Shown: positions 45,091 to 56,505, counted from the stretch's first letter. The stretch: DNA of 64,000 bases from Trichobilharzia regenti (GCA_944472135.2 CALYDD020000316.1:1-64000); one strand, 5' to 3'. Numbers and translations are program-made. The notes: generated by a model not told the origin, from the letters alone.

Positions 45091-45612
45091 TATCAAAAAT
45101 GTATTGTAGTTAATGGGACGAGTGACATGATTTTGAGACGATGTGGTGTTGAGAATGTTGGATTTGACATTGAAACTGTATTTCGTGATAATTTTGCAAA
45201 ATGGATATTTGTGGCATGGTAGACGATTTTATTACAGGTCATCAGGTGTTTGGCCTGATCAATGGTCTCAGTCAGGGATATTCGAAACATTTTTGTAAGC
45301 CGTCATGCAACATTGTTCGCATGGCGGTTAGATACTCAATAAAGTAGTAGTAGGAGTTGTAGTTGTTGTTGTTGTTTTCGGGTGACTATTGTTCTCCAGT
45401 CCACATTCTGTCTGTCAACGCTCACACACATACCCACACACCACAAAACTAAACAATTTACCATTTACACGGACACATATCTATTCAGCCTCGTCTGGTC
45501 CACTTCTTCGATATTCAAGTGTGTGTCCGCGTGCATGTGTCAGTCTACCTGAGAGAGAATCACACATCAACCGACCACGTGGAGTGCCCACATTCGCACT
45601 GTAAACACCACT
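45091..45612. repeat. Partial IR3-type palindrome arm
   Basis: Matches 9026-9545. It is cut at about 45605 and fused to PLE copy 4 inside the PLE linker region. Confidence 0.85.
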
Positions 45613-45616
45613 CAAA

Positions 45617-46900
45617 TTGAGATTGTGGGTGGTTTGAATGGCAGCCACTTTTATTCCTGCCAGCATTATTAGGAATTCCGCGCAAAGTTTCCGAGGTCCC
45701 TTCCCTGTATGGAATTACTACTGATGATTTAAATTCCTTATTGTCGGTGTCGTCATTAATATTATTATTATTAATATTATTTACATCATCACTATCGCTA
45801 CTATCATTATTTATTTTATTTTGACATTTCCTTAAATATTTCCTGACTAATTTATCTGGGCAATTATTAGGTTCCAAGGCTTCTTTTATGTGTATCACTT
45901 GCTGTCTTAGATTTCCCTTGGTGCTACTTAGTTTTTGTACTCTGTCACTTAGACATTTCACTAATCCTGTTTTTACTGACATAGGATGGGATGATCGGAA
46001 GTCCAAATATCTGTTTCGATGTGTGGGTTTCCTGTAAACACTAGTTTTTGACTTCCCATCTTCTTTCCTTTTTACGTTGCAATCTAACATTGGAAGCTCC
46101 CCTTCCTGACTTCCCAATTCAATAGTGAATTGAATTGCCTCTACCTTCGAGTTGATGTGTTCGAAAAATCTATCTATATCTTGGGTTCCTAATATATTGT
46201 ATATTTATGATGTCGAAATAATTTAATTTCTCTGATAACACTGTTGCATTTGCTCTGTCTGACTTTGTGATTACTGTATCCTTGTTGTTCCTAAGGTGTT
46301 TTAGGGCTTCTGTCTCTTGTTTTGTTAGGTTAGGCTTTCCACATTTTTGTCGTTTTAATGTAAGTGCACATTGTTCCCGTACTTCGTCAGCCGTTGTTTT
46401 GTCTATCCCACTTAGTGCTATTTCTATTTTAGGGATGACATCCTGAGGTTTCAACTTGTCTACTGATACACTGAAATTTAGTTCCTCTCTCTAATACACT
46501 TATTTCCGTAGGACTTAATATATGTGATGATAGATTGATAACCCAGTTTGATTTATCTATCGCCGTTGACTTTGGATTGTTGAATTCATCATTCTGAGAT
46601 GAAGATTTCTCCCCTAATAATTTGTTGAAATTTGTGATCCGACTATTACAACCGATAGCCTCCGATTGTCTACCACTCAAGTATGTCATTGTATGGTTGA
46701 TTAATGAAGTCGGTTGAAGATACAGTCTAAGTGAGAAACGAATACTAATGAATGCATCAATGAATGAGTAGTGGATAGTGAAATGACACAAATTCGATTC
46801 GTTTCGATATTGGAAATAATCTGCAGATTTTATTTGGGAAACGTGTGTATAGCTTGGGAGTTCCGAAGTGTATTTCTAACCAGAAAGAAATGAATCTCAT
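45617..46900 (-). pseudogene. Penelope-like element copy 4, internally deleted
   Basis: Minus-strand PLE with the N-terminus (46429-46791), part of the first RT region (46230-46454), then a jump at about 46168-46225 to the GSQEGELPMLDC segment and linker. The deletion removes the RT catalytic core; a short AT-rich filler sits at the join. The GIY-YIG part is missing because the copy is truncated at 45612. Not functional. Confidence 0.85.
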
Positions 46901-48185
46901 CCCCCTCATTCATATCACGATTGATAATTTTCAAGGTCTTATTTGTAGTTAGGGAGACAATACTGACACGAATGAATGCGTGATTGTACATCACTCGACG
47001 ACGAATACCATCTGGGAGACATGAACTATTTTGAATATACACCACTGTGATTTCGTAGAGTGGGATTTGTCAACTAGACCGAGAAGAGAGTGAGGTTGTT
47101 TCTGTTTTGTTTGTTTTCGGAAAGTGACGATGAATGGTCATCCAAATGTAATCTTCCTCCTCCTCCTCCTCCTCCTCCACCTCCTCTTTCTTGTTGGTAA
47201 GGAAGGATGAGCAACATGGAACTCTCAGTGCGAACAACTAAGAACCTGTTGTTCAACTAATATGATGAATGGACGGTAGATCAAGTGAGTGAGTAGGCGT
47301 TGAGAAACAAATTGAGATATAACCAGGAAGGGTGGAATACGACTGAGTGGAGGAGAGTGGAATTGGGGACTGAGTGTGAGATGGTGAACAGTGAGGAGGC
47401 TTCGAGATCAAGTGGGTAGTCGAAGGATGAGTTGACACTGATGGCCGAGTGAAATGAGACTGTGGAATCAAGCCAGATGTTCCAAAACAATGTAACGAAT
47501 GCTCGAAATACCCACGTCAATAATACAAATCATGAAATACATGTGGGGACCGAATGATTTCCGGGAGTATCGAATATACGAAACGTCTATTTACATAATA
47601 GACACATCAACTCAACAACATCCAGATGGATATATACGAACCTGATTACTCGAAACTCATTGTATGCAACAGCGAACATCACACGTGAAGTAATCCAACT
47701 ACTCTGGTTCGCTGTCTCTGCACTGATGTCCATGTCTTCCTGATAGCTGCTATCTAACCGACCAACATATTTGATTGTTTTATCGTGGCCAATCGACTGA
47801 ATGACTGATTGTGATGACGTGTAGTTTACGGCGTCGTTGTTGTAAATACATCGAGTCGGGTTGAGTTATTGAATGTCATTATTTGATTGTGGTGAACTTT
47901 ACGTGCGCAGTAGTCGATGAATGTGTGATTCACACACACACACACACAGTACATGGAAATGGACTAAACGTAGGTTAGGAAATCAAAACAAGTGATTCAG
48001 TGAAGAGACTCTTTTCAACGAACTTATCACCAAGCTGTACAATCGTATATAAATGGTTTTAAGAAGTTATATCCGTTGAAGGAATTGAATCATAGGTGTG
48101 AATGCATAAAATAATAATAATAATAATAATGATAAATTGAAATGCAATTAAAACTAAAGTGTTTGTGATCATAATCTTAGTTCAT
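46901..48185. other. Stretch with no second copy in the window
   Basis: About 1.3 kb with a (TCC)n tract near 47157-47185, (AC)n near 47933-47948 and (AAT)n near 48110-48132. Overlapping minus-strand frames at 47253-47520 are Ser/Thr/His-rich low-complexity translations. The (AAT)n tract could be the tail of an unrecognised LINE. No gene is supported. Confidence 0.55.
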
Positions 48186-48860
48186 AATCTTAGATCATCC
48201 AGTGCATCGACGAGTGACGAAATCACGAGTTGAATGCAAGCTACAACACACTGAACAAAAGAAACTACTTCGCTACTACAGAGTGTCATCAACAATTATA
48301 CATCTCATCCGACAGTTTTAGGACAATGCTGGGTGCCAATTTATCCACAACGGGAAACCCATGGAATTCTTCGAAGAACTGAAGACGGGATGACACAAGG
48401 CTGTCTGGCCAGCTGACTGGCTTCTCAATTGATGACGTATATCTGATTTATTACAAACTGGAAGACATGCGAGTGAAAATGAACAAGTTGGCAGAAGAAG
48501 CATCCAGAGGAGATAAGCCTTCAGGCGAATGTCGCGAAAACAGAGGTAGGTGATGAAGATTCCTGGCCAACAGCAACAGCAACTGCAACAAACAACATCA
48601 AAAACAGCAAGAACAACAACAGACGAAAATCCGGATATGTTTGACAAAGTTGAAAGAAGCAAGCACCTTCACCTACCCATCCACCGGAAAGGATTCTTTC
48701 AACTACAGGCCAACAGAACGGATGGGAATATCAAAGCAGCGAGTATCGTGAAAGCGAGGTAAGCTTTCATAACTCTCAAATCTGTGTGAAGATCAACAGC
48801 ACTCAGCTGGTGAATTCCATCCTCACAAGTATAACTGTCATTTTGTGTAGTATTCAAAAA
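48186..48860 (+). pseudogene. RTE-like LINE relic (inverted copy of 19260-20060)
   Basis: Includes the same LNKR-to-RT deletion junction, the QQQ-rich KIPGQQQQQLQQ segment and the PPERIL region. Compared with the other copy it lacks about 115 bases between the two ctggc stretches near 48415. It is a dead scrap. Confidence 0.72.
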
Positions 48861-49117
48861 TTATCTCTACTTGATTTGATACTTCAATTTCTATTGATCT
48901 GGCGAGTGATCTGTGAAATCTGTGATCAGATACTCTTGTATGCTATAGCGCTGAAATATCACATTTTGTCTAGAGATAAATTCTGCCTTGTGTTAACGAG
49001 TGTGTGTGTGTGTGTTATTTTCTGCTGGGAGAACTCTCTTATCCGTCAACACTGGCTGTTGTCACTATTGAGGAATGTAAGGTAGAGAGTATCGTGTGAA
49101 GCTATTATTGTGAATTC
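48861..49117. other. Repeat unit with (GT)n, no gene recognised
   Basis: Inverted counterpart of 19001-19330. Confidence 0.55.
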
Positions 49118-49121
49118 CCAG

Positions 49122-49473
49122 TGTGGTGAGAGCAGGCTGCTAGCCGATTGGTTGACACTAATCTACGTTAATGTCTAGGTCACTAATATGGGCCGTGAGA
49201 AAATATGAACAAGGCTGTTTCAACAACCAATCACAGCAAACTTAAATGTGGACAAATATGATTCGCAGATAGATGGCTCTACTTTCCGAGAAATATCGAA
49301 AACAACCAATCATAAGACTGTGTTTGTCTGCTTAACTTCCGAGAAACAACCAATCAGAAGACTGCCTTTTTCTGCTTGCATAAGCCTTATTAATGCACAT
49401 AAAATATATATAAATACGTGTTGATTTTCGTAATAAAACGATCTGTTGCCAGCCCTTGTCTTCTGTTGTTACA
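49122..49473 (+). repeat. Gypsy-A copy 2, 5 prime LTR
   Basis: Has C at the diagnostic position (attaatgcac), as in the 5 prime LTR of copy 1. Confidence 0.95.
49147..49437 (+). promoter_or_regulatory. Gypsy-A LTR promoter and poly(A) signals (copy 2)
   Basis: CCAAT boxes at 49147-49151 (as ATTGG), 49227-49231, 49306-49310 and 49350-49354; TATATATAAATA at about 49405-49416; AATAAA at 49432-49437. The last two CCAAT boxes lie in a tandem duplication. Confidence 0.6.
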
Positions 49474-49475
49474 TT

Positions 49476-49490
49476 TGGTGTCGCTGCCTC
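49476..49490 (+). promoter_or_regulatory. Primer binding site candidate of Gypsy-A copy 2
   Basis: TGGTGTCGCTGCCTC, two bases after the LTR. Confidence 0.6.
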
Positions 49491-49497
49491 CAAAAAG

Positions 49498-52400
49498 ATG
49501 AAGATCCCGTGGCCAGCTGCGTTTGAAGAAGGAGACATACGGAGCTTCTTACGTGACTTCGAGGCCGTTGCTGAGCTGGTGGGTGTCAAGGAGCAGGCGG
49601 CGAAGGCAGTTGTCCTGGGGACGCTGTTGAGAGGCCGAGCGAAGGCTGCATATGACAGCGTAGACAGGTCAAATGGCACAGCGTCTTGGAAGAAATTGGT
49701 TGAACGACTAGTGTCCGAGTTTGACAGCGAAACAGACAGACAGCTAGCAATGCAGCAGTTCCGGTCAATGAAGCTTGGACCTGATGGAGACCCGCTAGTG
49801 TTGGCGGTGAAACTGACTAATCTACTTCGACGCGCGCTTCCCACTTTAGATGAAGAATCAGAAGCGCAGTTACTGTCTTCCCAATTCATCGAGAGTGTCC
49901 CAGACCACATTTCTCAGCGATTACAACTGGTTAACGCAACGCAGCCGATGGATATTAGTGAGCTGGCGAAGGTGACCAGACAGCTGCTGAGCACAACGGT
50001 AGCCGCTATAGACCAACCAAAACCAAACGAATATGAGCAGAAAATTGAAGCATTGCAGCGGGAAGTGGCGGCGTTAAAGTTGGCTGATAGAAAAGACCGG
50101 TGTTTTGAATGCGGTAAGCCGGGACACTGGAGAAGATACTGCCCAGAAAGGCGAAAAAGAAAAAATTTCAGACGGTATAATGCTTGTTCTTTCTTTCGTA
50201 TGAACCTAGATTTAGTGGGGGCTATTGAGAAAGGGGCTCTGTATTCGAAGTTGCGAGTGAATGATCGAGAAGTAGTATGTTTGATAGATACAGGGGCGGC
50301 CGTGTCGTTAATAGATAAGAATTTATGTAAGAGTGTTAGCCCGTGTTCATTGACAGTACAAACAGTAGGCGGGTATGTGTTGCGTATCACGGGTAGATCG
50401 AACTGTACGGTCGTTGTTGGTGGCTGCGAGGTGACGTTTCCTTTCATTGTTGTACCCGAACTACAGCGAACGATATTAGGAGCGGATTTTCTGCGTGAGA
50501 TTGGTGCAATAATCGACACGCAAGCGAACGTGGTGATCACGAAATACGGGCATATCAACATGTATGAGACCAGCGAGATAGCAGCGATTAAGCTGTCGAC
50601 GGTACACAATGTGACAGAGTTAATTAATAAATACGATCATCTGTTCACTGGAGATGGCGACCCATACGGTTATTGCGATAAGGTGAATCATGAAATTCCG
50701 TTAAGTGATCCGAAAGTAAGGTCATTTTTAACGCGAAGAGTTCCATGTCATCTGGAAGGCGAAGTGGAGCGACAAGTGCAAGAGATGTTAAAAGATGACA
50801 TTATTGAGGAAGCTGATAGCCCGTACAACTCTCCAGTGCTGTTAGTAAAAAAAGCGAATGGGAAGTATAGATTCTGTGTTGATTTTCGACAGTTAAACAG
50901 TATGACAGAGTTAAGACCGTGTGCCATGCCAACAGTGGTAGAAACTTTAGATCGCCTACAAGGTGCGAATGTGTTTTCGGTTCTCGATCTTCGCTCAGGA
51001 TACTGGCAGATACCGATAAAACAAGGTGATAGAGATAAGACGGCTTTCATCGTGGGTCAGACACAATATCGATTTAAACGCATGCCGTTTGGACTAGCAG
51101 GTGCACCGTTTACGTTCAGACGACTGATGAAGCTATTACTTAGGAACTTGAAAAACGTGGAGGTTTATGGTGATGATCTCGTCATATACAGTCAAAACGA
51201 AAACGATCACGTCAACCATGTAGAAGCCGTGCTGCGACGCATCGAAGAGTTTGGACTACGCGTCAACAAAACCAAGTCTCAGATAGCCAAAAAGAATGTT
51301 ACTCTGTTGGGACATAAAGTGGGAAATGGTGAGATTAAACCACTGCCGGAGAAAATTTTGACGATTAAAACGATTCCAGCCCCGAATTCAAAGAGAAAAC
51401 TGAGACAATTCTTGGGTAGAGCAGCGTTTTATAGTCGCTTCGTGAAGAACTTCAATGAGATAGCAGCCCCTCTATACAGGCTACTAGGTGAGCCAAAGTT
51501 TGTTTGGTCGGAAGAATCGCAGAGGACATTCGACAGAATTAAACAGCTGCTCGACCACCAACAAATGACGCTAAAACTACCTGTACCAGGAAGACAGTTC
51601 ACAGTGTGCACAGATGCCAGTGACTACGCTATAGGTGCGGTCCTAAGACAGGACGAGGGAATCGTTGAGTATGCCAGTAGGGTTTTGACCCTCACAGAGA
51701 GAAAGTATTCAACGATAGAGAAAGAATGTTTAGCAATGGTATGGGCAGTCGACAAATGGAGACCTTATTTACTCGGCCGGCGGTTCCACATCGAAACTGA
51801 TCATAAGCCGCTACAATTTTTGAAGACAGCGAGAGACCCACGGGGGAAGTTGTCACGGTGGATGTTGCGTCTTCAGGAGTACGATTTTACGATCTCACAC
51901 GTTCCTGGAAGTGAAAATGTCTTGGCAGATTTGTTATCGAGACCAGAAGATGAGTCTGAGTTGCCCGAGGTCGCTTACGGAGTGCATGCAGTAGAACAAG
52001 ACCCACTAAGACTTGCACGTAGGCAGAGGTTGGACGATACGCTGAATACAGTAATACAGGTGATCACCAACGGAATAGAAGTGGATCAAACTACGGCGAG
52101 TAAGGAGCTAACCACACTACTCAGACAGAGGGATCGACTCAGAGTGAATGCCTACGGGACTCTGACCTGGCGAGAGAACGACGGAAGCTGGCTGGCTGTC
52201 ATACCTCAATCGTCGCGCCACGACATGATAGAAGAATGTCACCAGCTAGCGCATACAGGCGTGGCCAGAACGACCGACCTCCTAAGACAAAGTATGTACT
52301 GGCCAGGTATGAGAGAAGACGTAGCAAGATACGTACTTGGATGTCCACGGTGCCAGCTGATGAAAGGTGACCGGTATATACGACCACCACTTCAGTCGAT

Positions 52401-53337
52401 TCCAGTTACCGCGATAGGTGACTTGTGGTCCGTAGATGTCATGGGTCCATTTCCTCAGACATCCAATGGTAATCAGTACCTCTTGGTGATGACGGAACAC
52501 GCGACACGATGGGTAGACGCCGTAGCAATCCCAGACCAACGTGCAAGAACCGTGACAGATGCAGTAGTTAGACACATTGTTGCAGACCACGGCGTACCGA
52601 AGACAATACTGACAGACCAAGGTCCCTGTTTCGAGAGTGAAGAGTTTACTTCCCGTTTGCAACAGCTGGGCATCAAGAGGATCAGAACGACCCCATACCA
52701 TCCACAAACGAATGGCCTAACGGAGAGAAACAACCGTACACTGAAGGAGTGGCTGGCCTCGAAGGGCGGGAACTGGGAAACGGAGCTTCCACTGATTTTA
52801 CTAACACATCGGGCTACCACTCAGGAAACAACGAAGAAGTCACCCTTCCAACTGATGTATGGTAGAAAACCACGATTACCGGTACACAATGAGACCTGGC
52901 CCATGCACCAAAAGTGGAGTACGACGAAATTAAAAGCAGAGAGGAAAGAGGCAGTCAAGAATGTAATACGGAAGCAGCGCAGTGATGTCGCGAAGTCTCA
53001 GATGAAAGAAAGGACGCAGTGCATTACCTTTGCAGTCGGGGACCAAGTGAAGTGTAGAGACAGGAGATATACAGTTGGAGGCGGGCTAGGTTCACGGAAA
53101 CTCCTTCCAAAGTGGGAAGGACCATACACAATCACAAAAAGACGGGGTCAAGTATATACCATCCGAAGAGGTGATAAACAGAAACGAGTTAACGCCAGTC
53201 AGCTCCAAAGATGGGTACAGTGGGACAAGCCGGTCAGTAACAATCCTCAACTAGAGGATGTAGCACCCAGAAGGTCGGAACGTCTGCGCACGAAGCTATT
53301 TGACGGGGGGACGAGTGTGGTGAGAGCAGGCTGCTAG
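49498..53337 (+). CDS. Gypsy-A Gag-Pol polyprotein (copy 2), intact
   Basis: Translation is the same as that of the minus-strand copy at 14781-18620 as far as compared: 1279 residues with CCHC knuckle, protease DTG, RT YGDD, RNase H, and HHCC plus DDE integrase. The ATG follows the primer binding site directly, and the last six residues and the stop come from the 3 prime LTR. Identity of both copies over 3.8 kb points to a recent duplication, to gene conversion between arms, or to an assembly fold. Transcription would come from the 5 prime LTR promoter. Confidence 0.95.
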   Translation: MKIPWPAAFEEGDIRSFLRDFEAVAELVGVKEQAAKAVVLGTLLRGRAKAAYDSVDRSNGTASWKKLVERLVSEFDSETDRQLAMQQFRSMKLGPDGDPLVLAVKLTNLLRRALPTLDEESEAQLLSSQFIESVPDHISQRLQLVNATQPMDISELAKVTRQLLSTTVAAIDQPKPNEYEQKIEALQREVAALKLADRKDRCFECGKPGHWRRYCPERRKRKNFRRYNACSFFRMNLDLVGAIEKGALYSKLRVNDREVVCLIDTGAAVSLIDKNLCKSVSPCSLTVQTVGGYVLRITGRSNCTVVVGGCEVTFPFIVVPELQRTILGADFLREIGAIIDTQANVVITKYGHINMYETSEIAAIKLSTVHNVTELINKYDHLFTGDGDPYGYCDKVNHEIPLSDPKVRSFLTRRVPCHLEGEVERQVQEMLKDDIIEEADSPYNSPVLLVKKANGKYRFCVDFRQLNSMTELRPCAMPTVVETLDRLQGANVFSVLDLRSGYWQIPIKQGDRDKTAFIVGQTQYRFKRMPFGLAGAPFTFRRLMKLLLRNLKNVEVYGDDLVIYSQNENDHVNHVEAVLRRIEEFGLRVNKTKSQIAKKNVTLLGHKVGNGEIKPLPEKILTIKTIPAPNSKRKLRQFLGRAAFYSRFVKNFNEIAAPLYRLLGEPKFVWSEESQRTFDRIKQLLDHQQMTLKLPVPGRQFTVCTDASDYAIGAVLRQDEGIVEYASRVLTLTERKYSTIEKECLAMVWAVDKWRPYLLGRRFHIETDHKPLQFLKTARDPRGKLSRWMLRLQEYDFTISHVPGSENVLADLLSRPEDESELPEVAYGVHAVEQDPLRLARRQRLDDTLNTVIQVITNGIEVDQTTASKELTTLLRQRDRLRVNAYGTLTWRENDGSWLAVIPQSSRHDMIEECHQLAHTGVARTTDLLRQSMYWPGMREDVARYVLGCPRCQLMKGDRYIRPPLQSIPVTAIGDLWSVDVMGPFPQTSNGNQYLLVMTEHATRWVDAVAIPDQRARTVTDAVVRHIVADHGVPKTILTDQGPCFESEEFTSRLQQLGIKRIRTTPYHPQTNGLTERNNRTLKEWLASKGGNWETELPLILLTHRATTQETTKKSPFQLMYGRKPRLPVHNETWPMHQKWSTTKLKAERKEAVKNVIRKQRSDVAKSQMKERTQCITFAVGDQVKCRDRRYTVGGGLGSRKLLPKWEGPYTITKRRGQVYTIRRGDKQKRVNASQLQRWVQWDKPVSNNPQLEDVAPRRSERLRTKLFDGGTSVVRAGC
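53303..53315 (+). promoter_or_regulatory. Polypurine tract of Gypsy-A copy 2
   Basis: ACGGGGGGACGAG next to the 3 prime LTR. Confidence 0.75.
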
Positions 53338-53667
53338 CCGATTGGTTGACACTAATCTACGTTAATGTCTAGGTCACTAATATGGGCCGTGAGAAAATAT
53401 GAACAAGGCTGTTTCAACAACCAATCACAGCAAACTTAAATGTGGACAAATATGATTCGCAGATAGATGGCTCTACTTTCCGAGAAATATCGAAAACAAC
53501 CAATCATAAGACTGTGTTTGTCTGCTTAACTTCCGAGAAACAACCAATCAGAAGACTGCCTTTTTCTGCTTGCATAAGCCTTATTAATGCATATAAAATA
53601 TATATAAATACGTGTTGATTTTCGTAATAAAACGATCTGTTGCCAGCCCTTGTCTTCTGTTGTTACA
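53316..53667 (+). repeat. Gypsy-A copy 2, 3 prime LTR
   Basis: Has T at the diagnostic position (attaatgcat), as in the 3 prime LTR of copy 1. Confidence 0.95.
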
Positions 53668-53671
53668 CCAG

Positions 53672-54258
53672 TTCACCAATTGAATTACTTCAAAGTGTTG
53701 AGTCTCTGTTGACATGCTGGACCGAATCACAGAAGACCTTTCCACGACATCCTTAGGTCAATATGACTATAGTTTCGGTTGATAGTGGCTAACGATTCAA
53801 TCCATCACGCGTGTCGTATTTCATTTAGAACTCGTCTCCTAAATGTCACTGCACATCCAGTCAGTGATGGTGTTCCACTGGTGTTCCTTACTACCTTCCT
53901 TCCATCCATCCTTCCCCCTCAAGTACCACCATACCAATCGATGACGAGGAGACACGCGGATTCATTCCATTCGTGAGTGAAGACGGTGTAACCAATGTCT
54001 GCCTGTCTGCCTGCCTGTCTGTCTGTCTGTCCGTGTGTCTCTGTGTGTCTGTATATGTGTGGGTGAAACTGCATACCTGGGTGAAAACATCTGTGTCTGT
54101 GAGATCGTGCGTGTTTGTTTGTGTGTGTGTGTGTGGTTTGTGAGCTGTGTATTCACTGAGACTAATCGCCGATTGTTCTTGGTGAAGGAATGATGACTGT
54201 GAAGCGATGAATGCAGTGTCGCTCATTTCATCCATATAAGTAGTATGAGTGTGATCTG
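53672..54258. repeat. Shortened microsatellite-rich unit
   Basis: Inverted copy of 13397-14447 that lacks the (CAAT)n part and about 450 bases: gttccactg jumps to the (TTCC)n tract near 53890. Retains (CTGC/CTGT)n and (GT)n. Confidence 0.78.
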
Positions 54259-54890
54259 CACATTTCCAGACTATTGTCAGACTATCAAAAATGTATTGTA
54301 GTTAATGGGACGAGTGACATGATTTTGAGACGATGTGGTGTTGAGAATGTTGGATTTGACATTGAAACTGTATTTCGTGATAATTTTGCAAAATGGATAT
54401 TTGTGGCATGGTAGACGATTTTATTACAGGTCATCAGGTGTTTGGCCTGATCAATGGTCTCAGTCAGGGATATTCGAAACATCTTTGTAAGCCGTCATGC
54501 AACATTGTTCGCATGGCGGTTAGATACTCAATAAAGTAGTAGTTGTTGTTGTTGTTTTCGGGTGACTATTGTTCTCCAGTCCACATTCTGTCTGTCAACG
54601 CTCACACACATACCCACACACAACACAACTAAACAATTTACCATTTACACGGACACATATCTATTCAGCTTCGTCTGGTCCACTTCTTCGATATTCAAGT
54701 GTGTGTCCGTGTGCATGTGTCAGTCTACCTGAGAGAGAATCACACATCAACTGACCACGTGGAGTGCCCACATTCGCTCTGTAAACCCCACACAACACAA
54801 CCTCATATACATATACATGAATCAGCGAGGCTATGAATTACACGTCGTGTGGAATCCCAGTGAGATTTCACATTTTGCTCGTTGGTCTCA

Positions 54891-55060
54891 GAGTGACATG
54901 GAGGAGACTATGTCGAAAATAAATAAATGACAGCTTGTGGACAATCATGAAGCAAGTGGAAAACAATGACAGAGGACAGAGTAAAATGGAGATGTGCTGG
55001 CTGGTGAAGCCGTAAGCTCTCCTCGGAATTCAAGAGATGAGTAGAAATAAGAATAGTCGT
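54891..55060 (+). pseudogene. RTE-like 3 prime end fragment in IR6 left arm
   Basis: Copy of 9655-9830. Confidence 0.6.
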
Positions 55061-55756
55061 AGACTAACCTAGAGAGTCTAGTCTTCAAAAAGAATTCGGA
55101 AGCCAATTGAAAGGAGGGAAACGTCTACGTGGAAATAAAACCTGTCTGTAAAGACGAATGAGGTAGACGATGAGGGAGGGTAGGAAAGCGAAATCCTTAT
55201 TCCACTCGGAACTAAAGCTCTAGGCTACAATTAAATCCAAAGTTTACGACTTCCCACCACCATCTGCTTTCTCAGAGTTGTTTGGTTTGACTCTGGAGCA
55301 TTTATCATTACTTTTCCAGACACCATTTTCACTGCTTACTTCAAGGTGAAGACAAGTCGAAGAATAGTGTCCTCACCTTCATTTCACAAACTTCCACCAG
55401 ATAACCACCTCCAGAATTCAATCCACAAGATAATACATCAAGAGTTAATTCAGTTAGAGAACTACTGAACTTCACTATTCCCAGTGATCATTTCGATTCG
55501 TTGATCCAGCCTTGAAATCAATCAAATCACTGAATTCCTATAAGACTGTTTCCCTTTTTTAATTTCATGATGTCAATACTAGTCCTTTTTCGCCATAACA
55601 TAATGAAAACTTTTCATTTCACTTTGGTAAGTGTTAACTTCTGTTAACTTCTTAAAATACCTGTCAATTACGTCAGAATAATCATAATTCTCTCGGTGTC
55701 GAATTCACAGACTATATGTCTGACACTTTCACACATTCTCAGTCAACCAGTCAATG

Positions 55757-56505
55757 ATCACCACAGCTTATGATGTCAACCACTTCACCTGCTTCACCAC
55801 AGTGATTCATGTATTTCTCACTTACCTCCTACATTGTCAAGCACCAATACACCAACCCATGACGAGGACACACTTCAGTGAGAATTCATCTGGACGGCGT
55901 TATCACAAGGCAGAATTTATCTCTAGACAAAATGTGATACTTTAGCGCAATACCATACAAGAGAATCTGATCACAGATTTCACAGATTACTCGCCAGATC
56001 AATAGAAATTGAAGTATCAAATCAAGTAGAAATTATTTTTGAATACTACTCAAAATGACAGTTATACTTGTGACGGTGGAATTCACCAGCATACACAGTC
56101 AACATGATTTCTGTTTACAATCAATCACATGTTAAGGTTATTTGTGAAAGTGTAAATTCTTTGAAATACATCTTTACACACTCCCCAACTGAATGATTAA
56201 AATCAGACTTTTTGTGCCTGTGGAAACCGAAAGGGTGAATATTGTAATTATTGTCAACACAAATCAACCTTTGAAGGTTTTCGTAGTATTGACCATAAAA
56301 GTGAAATTAGCGAAAGTGTAAATTCGATGAAGTTATATTTGTACTCACTTCTCCCATCATCGATGTCTGAGTTCTATATCTCCATGTCGAGTGGTCTTCT
56401 ATGGTGAGAGTGACTGAGACTAGGCGTAGAGTATCAAGTGAAGAAGAAGAAAAAGAAGAAGAAGACGAAGAAGAAGAGGGGGAGAAGTGAATCGATGAGG
56501 TTGTG
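55757..56505. other. Extra spacer segment of IR6
   Basis: Absent from IR3. Bases 55910-56090 match 19130-19320; a (GAA)n tract lies near 56440-56482. No gene recognised. Confidence 0.65.

Larger units (their letters stand above)
49122..53667 (+). mobile_element. Gypsy-A, full-length Ty3/Gypsy retrotransposon (copy 2)
   Basis: 4546 bases, flanked by ccag (49118-49121 and 53668-53671), which is the complement of the duplication around copy 1. LTRs of 352 bases differ only at the same diagnostic base as in copy 1. Confidence 0.95.
13397..54258. repeat. Long inverted repeat IR4 (arms 13397-20060 and 48186-54258)
   Basis: Microsatellite unit, Gypsy-A and RTE relic occur in opposite order and orientation in the two arms, with Gypsy-A at the same base in both. 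The right arm is shorter because of deletions near 48415 and 53880. Confidence 0.9.

Noticed and set aside
47253..47520. Ser/Thr/His/Pro-rich minus-strand frames as a secreted protein
   Set aside because: Two overlapping frames look equally open and low in complexity; no signal peptide or splice signals worth noting.
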